Shown here in pieces: positions 44,977-53,785 of a DNA stretch of 64,000 bases. Each line of letters begins with the position of its first letter. Position 1 is the first letter of the stretch. Both the position numbers and the translations under genes were made by a program. The notes beneath the pieces are model-generated. The model worked only from the letters and a program-made list of their open reading frames with translations. It was not told the origin of the DNA and did not search any database. The stretch spans positions 1 to 64,000 of the forward strand of contig NZ_JAEC01000004.1 in the NCBI RefSeq assembly GCF_000518705.1, given 5' to 3'. This stretch comes from Shewanella colwelliana ATCC 39565 (GTDB lineage Bacteria > Pseudomonadota > Gammaproteobacteria > Enterobacterales > Shewanellaceae).

Positions 44977-47217
44977 TTAGCGTGACTTACTGGCTTCAAG
45001 TAACGCAATAAAATCTTTTTTATTAAGCGGCTTAGCGTAAAAATACCCTTGGACAAAATCGATTCCCACAGATTTAACAAATTCTAATTGCCATTGATCT
45101 TCAACCCCTTCAGCAACAACCGTCAGGTTTAAAGCATGGCTCATCTTAGTGATCGCATTAACCAAGGCTTGTTGTTTGGGCGATTGTTGACAGTTTCTAA
45201 TGAAGCTCTTATCAATCTTCAGCTGATCAATGGGGAAATAGTTGAGGTAGGAAAGTGATGAGTAACCGGTACCAAAGTCATCTACTGCAATCTTACAGCC
45301 TTTGGCACGTAACTGTTCAAACGCTTTAATAAGATTGCTATGACCCTCCATCAACAATGACTCAGTGATCTCCAGTGTCAGTTGATCAAACGGAAAGTCG
45401 TCACCAAGGCGCGCGGCAATACGATCTATAGAGGTAAGCAGACCGTCCTGAAGTAGGTGCGACCATATCTCTTGAGTCGAAACATTAACAGACAATGAAA
45501 AACCATAGCTTGAACCATAGTGATACAGCAGGTGCATTCCCTGCTCCCGCACCCATTCACCAATTTCAACGATAGAGCCATCGGTTTCCGCAACCGGAAT
45601 AAACTCAAGCGGCGAGATAGTTTCGCCTTCCCGGTACCAACGAATCAAGGCTTCAGCATGAACAACTTTGCCGGTACTGACTTCTATAATAGGTTGGTAC
45701 AGCAGTTCAAACTGCTTCGTCGCTAACGCCGTTTTTAACCAAGTATGCATGAGTGCTGTACGCTCTGCTCGCTGTTGCATCCCTTGGTTAAAAAATTGGT
45801 AACGCCCCTTACCTGCCTCTTTAGCTACATACATAGCTTGATCCGCACAATTTAGCAGCTTCTCTAAGGTGTGTGCATCTTCGCCAAATCGGGCAATACC
45901 AATACTCATACTGCTATATACCCGCTTACTGTCACTTAATGCATAACGTTGCTCCATTGTATTAATGATTTTCTGAGCAAAGGTGCGGATAGCGTCAATA
46001 TCGCAAACATTTGGCAATAACAGCGCAAACTCATCCCCTCCGAGCCTTGCGACAGTGCTGGTGCCACCAGCTAATTTTTTTAGCCGACAGCCAACTTCGA
46101 TAAGCAATTGATCACCACAATAGTGGCCCAAACTGTCATTGACCTGCTTAAAATTATCTATATCCATCAACATCAGGGTAAAACCATCGGCCTTATCAGC
46201 ACGAAGCGTTAACTCGGTGATCCGTTCAAAAAGTTGTGTACGATTAGGTAACTCTGTCAAAGGATCATAGTTTGCTTGGTAATAGATGAGGTCTTGTGCC
46301 TGCTTTCGTTCACTGACATCTGAAATCAACCAGGCAAAAATGGTGTTATCGCTGCTATCGTTAAATGCCATGGCTGTAATTTCTGCATCAAAATCTTGTC
46401 CATCAAACCTAAAAACTTTGGCCTCGCCTTGCCAATGTCCGCGCTCAGTTAATGATGCAGCAATCAACTCGCCATCAGAGTGACCGGTGATACTCAGATG
46501 CTTTGTTGGAGAAAAAACCTTCGGACGTTTATCTTCACCATTGAAAGACATTGTATTAAAAAATGTTTCATTAGCATCTAAAATATGACCTTCCGCATTG
46601 GTGGTCACTAACGCAATAGGTAATTGGTTGAAAATCGCGCTCGCTTGGCGCTGAAACTGAAAAGCGCGGCTACGTTCAATGGCCAAGCTGGCTAATCGTG
46701 CAGCTTCCTGTATCAGGATCAGATCGCTAGTGCTGGGGGATTTAATTTGGTCGTAATACATGGCAAACGTGCCAAGCACATCACCACTAATACCCTTGAT
46801 AGGTTCTGACCAACAGGCCAATAGATCATGTGAAAGCGCTAGGCCTTTGAAATCAGTCCAGTTAGGATGGGTGGCAATATCTTCAACAATAACACGGTTA
46901 CCACTGAAGGCCGCCTCACCACAAGACCCTACGCCTTCACCAATGTTAACGCCGTGAATAGCTCGATTGTAAGCATCAGGCAGATTGGGGGCCGCGCCAT
47001 TTAGTAGGCTGAGGCCATCATCACTCAGCAACAGCACAGAGGCACGAGTACCGAGTTTTTCGTACTCAATCTGTCGCACCAGTGCCGATAGGATGTTTGA
47101 TAAGGGCGCACCATCCAACACCATAGTAAGGATTTTATTATAGCGCCTTATGCTGATCTCTCGGTCCGCCTCTTCGCGCTCCAACGGCGTTATAGACTCA
47201 TAGCCTAGATGCATCAT
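44977..47217 (-). CDS. GAF-PAS-GGDEF-EAL cyclic-di-GMP protein
   Basis: A cytoplasmic 746-residue protein. A GAF domain (about 30-180, with GEGVGSCGEAAFSGNRV) and a PAS domain (about 190-305) precede a GGDEF cyclase domain (about 310-475, motif RLGGDEFALLLP) and an EAL phosphodiesterase domain (about 490-745, AEALIRW and DDFGTGYSSLSYL). Both catalytic motifs look intact, so it may make or degrade c-di-GMP according to the sensor signal. The metal residues of EAL are present (HAEALIRW, ITESLLM, KIDKSFI). An AGGAGGG ribosome site precedes the ATG. It likely forms an operon with the SNF2 gene downstream. Confidence 0.93.
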   Translation of the reverse strand: MMHLGYESITPLEREEADREISIRRYNKILTMVLDGAPLSNILSALVRQIEYEKLGTRASVLLLSDDGLSLLNGAAPNLPDAYNRAIHGVNIGEGVGSCGEAAFSGNRVIVEDIATHPNWTDFKGLALSHDLLACWSEPIKGISGDVLGTFAMYYDQIKSPSTSDLILIQEAARLASLAIERSRAFQFQRQASAIFNQLPIALVTTNAEGHILDANETFFNTMSFNGEDKRPKVFSPTKHLSITGHSDGELIAASLTERGHWQGEAKVFRFDGQDFDAEITAMAFNDSSDNTIFAWLISDVSERKQAQDLIYYQANYDPLTELPNRTQLFERITELTLRADKADGFTLMLMDIDNFKQVNDSLGHYCGDQLLIEVGCRLKKLAGGTSTVARLGGDEFALLLPNVCDIDAIRTFAQKIINTMEQRYALSDSKRVYSSMSIGIARFGEDAHTLEKLLNCADQAMYVAKEAGKGRYQFFNQGMQQRAERTALMHTWLKTALATKQFELLYQPIIEVSTGKVVHAEALIRWYREGETISPLEFIPVAETDGSIVEIGEWVREQGMHLLYHYGSSYGFSLSVNVSTQEIWSHLLQDGLLTSIDRIAARLGDDFPFDQLTLEITESLLMEGHSNLIKAFEQLRAKGCKIAVDDFGTGYSSLSYLNYFPIDQLKIDKSFIRNCQQSPKQQALVNAITKMSHALNLTVVAEGVEDQWQLEFVKSVGIDFVQGYFYAKPLNKKDFIALLEASKSR

Positions 47218-47281
47218 ACCCTCCTAGCGTGCAAACTTCCTTTCACTCTACTACACAAAACTGTTTTTCACAGCTATTTGC

Positions 47282-48499
47282 TTATCCTTCAGCAGTGCGT
47301 TGCATCCGAGCCAGATAGAAACCGTCGAAGCCTGATTCTGCCACGCTAATATTTTCATCATCCAAAAAGACAAAATGAGGGTTATTGGCTAAAAATAGAT
47401 CGACTTGTTCACGGTTTTCTTGAGGCATAATTGAACAAGTCGCGTAAATTAAGATGCCATCTACTTTCACCATACGGCTGTAACTTTGCAAAATATCTTT
47501 TTGCAACTGCACTAATACAGGCAAGCGTTCTGGGGTATCTCGCCATTTGGCATCAGGGTTACGTTTAAGTACCCCCAGGCCAGAGCACGGCACATCAAGT
47601 AATACTCTATCAGCGGTAAGTTTCAAGCGTTTAATGGTCTTACTGCTAGCAATAATTCGAGTTTCAATATTATGCGCTGCAGCGCGGCGAGCACGCTGCT
47701 TGAGGCTATCTAACTTCCACTGCTCGACGTCCATAGCTAGCAAGCGTCCCTTGCCTTGCATCTGCGCCGCTATCGATAATGTTTTACCACCAGCACCTGC
47801 ACACGCATCGACAACACGCATTCCCGGTTTAGCATCAACCGCCGTTGCAACCAATTGCGAACCAGCATCTTGCTGCTCAAACAAACCATTTTTAAATGCT
47901 TCAGTTCTAAATAGGGCTGAATCAGACATCACTTCGACAGCTGTATCTACCGTTTCAACCACTTTGGTTTGCACGCCTTCTTTGGCTAACGTTTTGATCA
48001 GTTCTTCTCGCGTACCTTTGAGCAAGTTAGTCCGCAAATACCGTTTGGGTGGTGTTGCGAGTGCGGCTCGTTCGGCAGGCCATTTGTCGCCAATTTGAGT
48101 TTGCCCCAATTCATCTAACCATTCAGGGCAGCCATCAAATAGTGCGCCCTGCTGCTTTGCTTCCATGAGACGTTGGTCAAAATCAGTTTGCTCAACCTTC
48201 AACGCATACTGCATTTTAGGCAGTTCCAAACCGTGAAACATATGCCATGCATTAAGCAGCTGAGTGCCTAAACGCTCAACCTCACTACTCTTCATATCTG
48301 CCAAAAAGCAGTACAAATTAAGTCGACGTAAAATATCACCCGCCACAGCCGTGATCCGCGCTTGCTCTGCCGGCGCTAATTTAAGTCCTGAAAAATGGTG
48401 CGAGTAGGCTCTATCTAGCGGTTTCCCTTCGTTGAGCACCATAGTGAGCACGTTAATGACTAATTCGGTTGAACTGGCTGAAAGCGGAGCGTTTAGCAT
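47282..48499 (-). CDS. RsmB/NOP-family RNA m5C methyltransferase
   Basis: A SAM-dependent RNA cytosine-C5 methyltransferase of 405 residues. The SAM-binding loop is DACAGAGGKTLSIAAQM (near 229), with motif IV VLLDVPCSGLGVLKR (Cys near 309) and motif VI ILIYATCSIMPQENREQV (Cys near 359), the two catalytic Cys that define the family. The N-terminal part resembles NusB-like RNA binding. The substrate could be 16S or 23S rRNA; the sequence alone does not separate RsmB, RsmF and related proteins, so no symbol is given. Confidence 0.88.
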   Translation of the reverse strand: MLNAPLSASSTELVINVLTMVLNEGKPLDRAYSHHFSGLKLAPAEQARITAVAGDILRRLNLYCFLADMKSSEVERLGTQLLNAWHMFHGLELPKMQYALKVEQTDFDQRLMEAKQQGALFDGCPEWLDELGQTQIGDKWPAERAALATPPKRYLRTNLLKGTREELIKTLAKEGVQTKVVETVDTAVEVMSDSALFRTEAFKNGLFEQQDAGSQLVATAVDAKPGMRVVDACAGAGGKTLSIAAQMQGKGRLLAMDVEQWKLDSLKQRARRAAAHNIETRIIASSKTIKRLKLTADRVLLDVPCSGLGVLKRNPDAKWRDTPERLPVLVQLQKDILQSYSRMVKVDGILIYATCSIMPQENREQVDLFLANNPHFVFLDDENISVAESGFDGFYLARMQRTAEG

Positions 48500-48601
48500 G
48501 ATAGAGCCTACTTAAGAAAAATCGGTGAGGATCATAGGAGTAACCACTGCAATACGCAAGTGATCGAAGCGATAAACTGTGGGCAAATATAGCAGAAACA
48601 G

Positions 48602-48628
48602 AAAAGGTAAGCCTAAGGCTTACCTTTT
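48602..48628 (-). terminator. Terminator upstream of the methyltransferase gene
   Basis: AAAAGGTAAGCC and GGCTTACCTTTT form a perfect 12-bp stem with a 3-base loop; it likely ends the transcript of the minus-strand GH13 gene at 48694. Confidence 0.85.
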
Positions 48629-48693
48629 CTACTCGTATCAATCGCTCTTAATAACGATGCAGCCAAAATATTAAAATCAGCGTTTAATTATAT

Positions 48694-50316
48694 TCACACT
48701 AAACTGGCAAAAAAACAGCCATAACTATCAAACTGAACTTCACTATTAACCCATCGAGCTTTAGGTAAACCATGCCCACTCAACAGAGCTTTAACCTTGA
48801 TCTCTTTCAACGTCAATATTTGTGGTTGCACAGAGAAGTTAAACCCAACCAATATGCGATCGTCAGCAGTACGGCGCTCAAACAACAACACCTTGTCATT
48901 GGCTTCAATAAATTTGATGTCACCAATAATTAATGTTGGATGCTGCTGGCGCCACGCCAATAACTGACGATAACAATTTAAGATTGAGTCGGCATCATGC
49001 TCCTGCTGCTCAACGGCTAACGGCAAGTGTTTATCACACACTGGCAACCAAGGGCTCGTATCACTAAAGCCAGCAAATTGAGCTTGGTTGGTCCAAGGCA
49101 TAGGTGTGCGACAACCATCTCGCCCTTTAAACATCGGCCAGAATGCGATGCCAAAGGGATCTTGAAGTTGCTCATACCCTATTTCAACTTCGGTTAACCC
49201 CAGTTCTTCACCTTGATAACTGCAAACACTGCCGCGCAGTGAACAAAGCAGCGCATTCAACATTTTTGCCATGTCACCATTAAAAGCCCCTTTACCCCAA
49301 CGACTGGCTACACGTTGAACATCATGATTACCTATCGCCCAACAGGGCCAGCCATCGCCAATACTCTGCTCTAAGGCTTCAACGGTTTGGCGAATATATT
49401 GTGGGCTGAAATCATCAGTCAAGAGTTCAAAACTGTAGGCCATATGCAAGCGGCCATTGCCTTGAGTATATTCAGCCATGGTGGCCAGTGAATCCTCAGA
49501 TGAGACTTCACCTAAGGTAACAACACCAGGATACTGATCGATCAACTGGCGCAAATCTTCAATAAAACTAACCGTCTGCGGACGAGTATTATTATAGAAG
49601 TGGTATTGGTATGCATACGGGTTATCTTCGCTAAAACCTCGCCCTTGACGCATGTCAGCAGGTTTTGCGGGGTTATCTCTGAGCTGCTCATCATGATAGC
49701 AAAAGGTGATTGCATCCAGTCGGAAGCCATCTACCCCTTTGTCTAACCAAAACTTGACGTTGTCGAGCACGGCCGCGCGTACATCGGCATTATGGAAGTT
49801 CAGATCCGGCTGGCTAGTCAAAAAGTTATGCAAATAGTATTGCTGACGACGCGGTTCCCACTCCCAGGCGCAGCCACCAAATATCGCTAGCCAGTTATTC
49901 GGCGGTGTGCCGTCTTCTTTGGGATCGGCCCAGACATACCAATCCTGCTTAGGATTTAATTTGTCTTGGCGACTTTCCACAAACCACTGATGCTGCGATG
50001 ACGTGTGACTCAACACTTGGTCGATAACGACTTTAATATCTAGGCTGTGTGCTTTGGCGATCAGCTCATCGAAATCCGCCATGGTGCCAAATAAGGGGTC
50101 AATCGCTCTGTAATCGCTAATGTCGTAACCAAAATCTTTCATTGGCGATTTAAAAAATGGAGATATCCAAATCGCATCAACATTTAGGCTCGCAATATAG
50201 TCTAGTTTGGCGATGATCCCTTGCAGATCACCTACGCCATCGCCATTGGAATCCATAAGGCTACGAGGATAGATCTGGTAGATGACTGCACCTCGCCACC
50301 AAGAAACTTGATTCAT
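48694..50316 (-). CDS. GH13 alpha-glucosidase, cytoplasmic type
   Basis: A 540-residue GH13 enzyme without a signal peptide, resembling oligo-1,6-/alpha-glucosidases that hydrolyse short maltodextrins in the cytoplasm. The N-terminus reads WWRGAVIYQIYPRSLMDSNG. The nucleophile Asp is in DGFRLDAITF (near 199), the acid/base Glu in VVTLGEVSSED (near 267) and the third Asp in AIGNHDVQRVA (near 328). The ATG at 50316 follows AGGGG by six bases and is preferred to an ATG six codons upstream. It is divergent from the TonB receptor and shares its operator region, so it should be induced by the same regulator. Confidence 0.88.
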   Translation of the reverse strand: MNQVSWWRGAVIYQIYPRSLMDSNGDGVGDLQGIIAKLDYIASLNVDAIWISPFFKSPMKDFGYDISDYRAIDPLFGTMADFDELIAKAHSLDIKVVIDQVLSHTSSQHQWFVESRQDKLNPKQDWYVWADPKEDGTPPNNWLAIFGGCAWEWEPRRQQYYLHNFLTSQPDLNFHNADVRAAVLDNVKFWLDKGVDGFRLDAITFCYHDEQLRDNPAKPADMRQGRGFSEDNPYAYQYHFYNNTRPQTVSFIEDLRQLIDQYPGVVTLGEVSSEDSLATMAEYTQGNGRLHMAYSFELLTDDFSPQYIRQTVEALEQSIGDGWPCWAIGNHDVQRVASRWGKGAFNGDMAKMLNALLCSLRGSVCSYQGEELGLTEVEIGYEQLQDPFGIAFWPMFKGRDGCRTPMPWTNQAQFAGFSDTSPWLPVCDKHLPLAVEQQEHDADSILNCYRQLLAWRQQHPTLIIGDIKFIEANDKVLLFERRTADDRILVGFNFSVQPQILTLKEIKVKALLSGHGLPKARWVNSEVQFDSYGCFFASLV

Positions 50317-50425
50317 TATTGCCCCTATGCGCATATCGCGTAGCTTTCGCTGTTGGTTAAAGCGCGTTGCGTTACGCCAATGTTACCCACAAGTTGTCGA
50401 TAACTTATGTTATTAGAATGAAACG

Positions 50426-50439
50426 AGCATACGCATCCA
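50426..50439. promoter_or_regulatory. Weak LacI-type operator copy
   Basis: AGCATACGCATCCA matches the palindrome TGCATACGTATGCA at 11 of 14 positions. It lies 110 bases from the glucosidase start. Confidence 0.35.
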
Positions 50440-50460
50440 CTAAATCGGGTTCAATATCCC

Positions 50461-50474
50461 TGCATACGTATGCA
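50461..50474. promoter_or_regulatory. Perfect LacI-type operator palindrome
   Basis: TGCATACGTATGCA is a perfect 14-bp inverted repeat with central CG, typical of LacI-family operators, midway between the glucosidase and the TonB receptor. Confidence 0.7.
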
Positions 50475-50611
50475 TAACTATTCTTGTTAAAACACACCTC
50501 AACAGCGATAATAAATAGCTAATAAAAACATTGGTATAAATTATAATTGCCGGTTACTAATTGCAGTGAAAATGGCCAATATTGATGGATAAAATTACCC
50601 CGAGCTCCTTT

Positions 50612-50625
50612 TGAATACGTATGCA
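50612..50625. promoter_or_regulatory. LacI-type operator upstream of the TonB receptor
   Basis: TGAATACGTATGCA matches the perfect palindrome at 13 of 14 positions. It is 178 bases before the receptor start and is identical to the copy at 63890. Confidence 0.7.
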
Positions 50626-50802
50626 TAATATTGTTTGGTGCTTCGAAGCGGGAGTAGTATCGTCACTGCTACATAACAACTTAGAAACAAGTAAAATAAC
50701 AAGCAACACTCAATCACTCTATTGCTTAACTTTGCCATTAAATGCGACCTTAACGCACAGCGATTGCAAACAGACCGGTAGAGTGAAAAAAGGGGAAGAT
50801 GG

Positions 50803-53631
50803 ATGTTTCAATTTAAACCTAGCCTACTCACACTCGCTATGATTGCGGCCGGCGCCAGTGTGAATGTCTACGCTGCTGATGCAGAAGATGTCAAAACAGA
50901 CACAAATGCTACAACACAAGAAGAATCAATTGAAGTAATTGAAGTGCGTGGTTTCCGCACTAGTGTTATTAAATCGCTTAATAACAAGCGGTTTTCGGAC
51001 ACAGTATCAGAAACTATCTCAGCCGATGACTTAGGCGCTCTGCCAGATCAGTCTATTGCCGATGCACTGACTCGCTTACCCGGCGTAACCGCGGTTCGTA
51101 CCGGTGGACAAGCAAGTGGACTCAATATTCGTGGTCTCGATGGCGACTTCGTTTCAGCCACATTAAATGGCCGTGAGCAGGTCACTACTGGCGGCAAGCG
51201 TTCTATCGAATTTGATCAATACCCTTCTGAACTCATCAACCAAGCTCAAGTTTATAAATCGCCAAAGGCGTCCTTAATTGAAGGCGGCGTAGCTGGCACG
51301 GTTGAGCTTAAAACGGCCGACCCGTTGCAAGCGCCAAATGAACACAACTTTACCGTCAATGCCCGTGGAAGCTTCAATGACAGAGCCGGCGAAGTCTCTG
51401 ATGCTGAAGAGTATGGCAACCGCTTAAGCTTTTCTTACCAAGGTAAATTCTTAGAGGAAACTCTTGGGGTTGCTGTAGGTTACGCCCACCTGTACCAACC
51501 GTATGTTGCTAGTCAATTCATTGGTCTCAGATTTAATGATGGAAGCGAAGATCTCGACGGGAATGGTACCTTAGAGGCAATGAGCGAAGGGCTTGAACTG
51601 CAACAAAAAGGTGGCACCGACACCCGCGATGGTTATATGGGAGCCATCCACTGGCAGCCAAATGACAACTGGAGCATTAAAGGTGACATCTTCCACTCTA
51701 AATTCGACTCTGAAAACTTTGCCCGCGGTTTCCGTGTTAAATCGCTGAAAAATGGTCAAATTACAGACCCAATTATCAAGGATGGTTCGATGGTTGGGGC
51801 GACAATCTCGACTGATGGCACCGATAACTTTGCAATATTTGTGGTCAACGATAATGATTCGAAGTTTTCAGAGCTCACCTCTGGCGCCTTTAATGTCGAA
51901 TGGAATAACGGCGATAATATCACTATCTCCGCCGACGTTAGCTATTCGAAAGCGGATGGTGAATTTGTCAATGGCGGTACTCGCGCCGTAGTTTACGATG
52001 ATATTGGCAATGAAGTGCGTTCAGCCGAGTCGATGACTTATGAACTCAATAACTTAAACGCCGCAGATATTAGTTTTTCGAACGATTACACGGATACATC
52101 AACTTTAGGTCTTAAAGAAGTTGGTATGTGGCCATACGATCAACAAAACGATCTTATTGCCTACAAACTTGACCTAAATTATCAGCTCGATAGCAGTTTT
52201 ATTTCATCGATTGATGTCGGCGTTCGTTATTCCCAGCGTGAATTTAATGCCCAGCGCTCACAAGCAGGCTACGGTTTTGAATTCGGCCACAACCCAGATA
52301 ATCAACCTGTGCTAGGATTAACGACTGACATGACCAATGTCGTCAATTTCGGCGGTGATCTGTCTGGCTACCCTAGTTTCCTCGCCATCGATTTTGATAA
52401 AGCTGTTGATCTTGTTAACGCACAGCTTGCGGCAACTGGGCAAGATCCATTTGCACCTACCGCTAACTGGAACAACAACTGGACCATGATCCAAAGCGGC
52501 TCAGTCAATGAAGACGTATTGGCAGGTTATGTTCAAGCTAACCTTGATTTCGAAATTGGTGATGTCCCTGTAACAGGTAACATCGGGGTTCGCGTCGTAA
52601 ATACCGACCAGTCGAGTAAAGGGCTACAACAAGTTGGTTTTGGCCTAGGTGAAGCGATTGCGGATGATAAAGGGGTTATTAGTACCGACTATATCCGCAA
52701 CGAAGTGGGTAAATCTTATACCGATTATTTGCCATCCGTTAACTTGAACTTCCATCTTACTCAAAATGACCAGATCCGTTTTGCCGCAGCATCTGTCATG
52801 GCACGCCCTCCGATCGACAAACTAAAATCTGGTATGGGTTCTTGGTATGATGACGCATCGACACCTGGTTACAAAAAGTATAACGCTTGGGGTAACACAA
52901 GTCCGCTGCTCGACCCTTTCTATGCCGATCAGTATGACCTGTCCTATGAGCATTATTTTGAAGAATCTGAAGGCGCGATCGTATTTGCCTTGTTCTATAA
53001 AGATATTAAATCGTTTATTAACAACTTTACCATCCAGCCATTTGACTTTGAGGCAGCAGGATTCATCGTTCCCGATACCATTATCGACAACGGCGTAGAG
53101 TTCCCAGTGGTTAAAGATGAAGGTCAATATCAAACCGCTATCAATAACGATAACGGAGGTTATATCCAAGGTGTTGAACTTGCTTATACTCAAGTATTTG
53201 ATTTCTTACCTGGGGCACTAAATGGATTAGGTTTCACGGGCAGTTACTCATACTCAGACAGTGAAGTAGAGTTTGAAACCGACTTAAGCGGTCAGTCGTT
53301 ATCGATTCCACTACCAGGCTTATCTGAGCATGTAGTCAACACAACGCTGTTCTACACCTTAGATGGCTTCGATACTCGCCTAAGCATGCGTTATCGTAGT
53401 GAATATGTATCAGAACAAGTCGCAGTTGAATCTCAACTTGCCTTCTTCGATGCAGAAACTATCTTTGACTACCAAGCATCTTATGCAATGGATAATGGAC
53501 TTAAGTTCCTTTTCCAAGTCAATAACCTAACCGATGAGCCTAATAAGACTTACTTTGGTGAACCTCACCAAACAGGAACGATTCAGAGCTTCGGGCGTCA
53601 GTACTTCTTAGGGTTAAGCTATACCATGTAA
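50803..53631 (+). CDS. TonB-dependent receptor, probable maltodextrin porin
   Basis: An outer-membrane active transporter of 942 residues. A signal peptide ends at VNVYAADA (about 25). A TonB-box-like segment IEVIEVRG (about 43-50) precedes the plug domain (about 60-170), with ALPDQSIADALTRLPGV and GLDGDFVSATLNGREQV. The rest is the 22-strand barrel, ending FGRQYFLGLSYTM; the last residue is Met rather than the usual Phe. The MalA-type assignment rests on the two amylases downstream and the shared operators; sequence alone does not give the ligand. GGGGAAG precedes the ATG at 50803. Confidence 0.9.
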   Translation: MFQFKPSLLTLAMIAAGASVNVYAADAEDVKTDTNATTQEESIEVIEVRGFRTSVIKSLNNKRFSDTVSETISADDLGALPDQSIADALTRLPGVTAVRTGGQASGLNIRGLDGDFVSATLNGREQVTTGGKRSIEFDQYPSELINQAQVYKSPKASLIEGGVAGTVELKTADPLQAPNEHNFTVNARGSFNDRAGEVSDAEEYGNRLSFSYQGKFLEETLGVAVGYAHLYQPYVASQFIGLRFNDGSEDLDGNGTLEAMSEGLELQQKGGTDTRDGYMGAIHWQPNDNWSIKGDIFHSKFDSENFARGFRVKSLKNGQITDPIIKDGSMVGATISTDGTDNFAIFVVNDNDSKFSELTSGAFNVEWNNGDNITISADVSYSKADGEFVNGGTRAVVYDDIGNEVRSAESMTYELNNLNAADISFSNDYTDTSTLGLKEVGMWPYDQQNDLIAYKLDLNYQLDSSFISSIDVGVRYSQREFNAQRSQAGYGFEFGHNPDNQPVLGLTTDMTNVVNFGGDLSGYPSFLAIDFDKAVDLVNAQLAATGQDPFAPTANWNNNWTMIQSGSVNEDVLAGYVQANLDFEIGDVPVTGNIGVRVVNTDQSSKGLQQVGFGLGEAIADDKGVISTDYIRNEVGKSYTDYLPSVNLNFHLTQNDQIRFAAASVMARPPIDKLKSGMGSWYDDASTPGYKKYNAWGNTSPLLDPFYADQYDLSYEHYFEESEGAIVFALFYKDIKSFINNFTIQPFDFEAAGFIVPDTIIDNGVEFPVVKDEGQYQTAINNDNGGYIQGVELAYTQVFDFLPGALNGLGFTGSYSYSDSEVEFETDLSGQSLSIPLPGLSEHVVNTTLFYTLDGFDTRLSMRYRSEYVSEQVAVESQLAFFDAETIFDYQASYAMDNGLKFLFQVNNLTDEPNKTYFGEPHQTGTIQSFGRQYFLGLSYTM

Positions 53632-53657
53632 TCGCCACCTAGCCTTAAGTATTAGTC

Positions 53658-53696
53658 AAAAAACGCCTGCTTCAGTTAGCTGAAACAGGCGTTTTT
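53658..53696 (+). terminator. Terminator after the TonB receptor
   Basis: AAAAACGCCTG and CAGGCGTTTTT form a stem around an internal TCAG/CTGA pairing, with a T-run. It separates the receptor from the amylases, so read-through or a separate promoter is needed for them. Confidence 0.85.
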
Positions 53697-53785
53697 ATAA
53701 CAAGAAATGGATGATTTCTTAATCATCCCAAAGCAGCGATAGTTAATTTATTCTTAGATTAAACTGATGGATCACAGGAGTTGCA

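Larger units (their letters stand above)
50335..50802. other. Divergent control region of the maltodextrin locus
   Basis: A gap of about 470 bases between the glucosidase and the TonB receptor. It holds three copies, one weak, of a LacI-type palindrome listed separately. No coding frame is convincing; the short open frame at 50621-50842 has no recognisable content. GGGGAAG before 50803 is the receptor's ribosome site. Confidence 0.6.

Noticed and set aside
50621..50842. Short open frame before the TonB receptor
   Set aside because: It overlaps the receptor start, has no ribosome site and no recognisable sequence.
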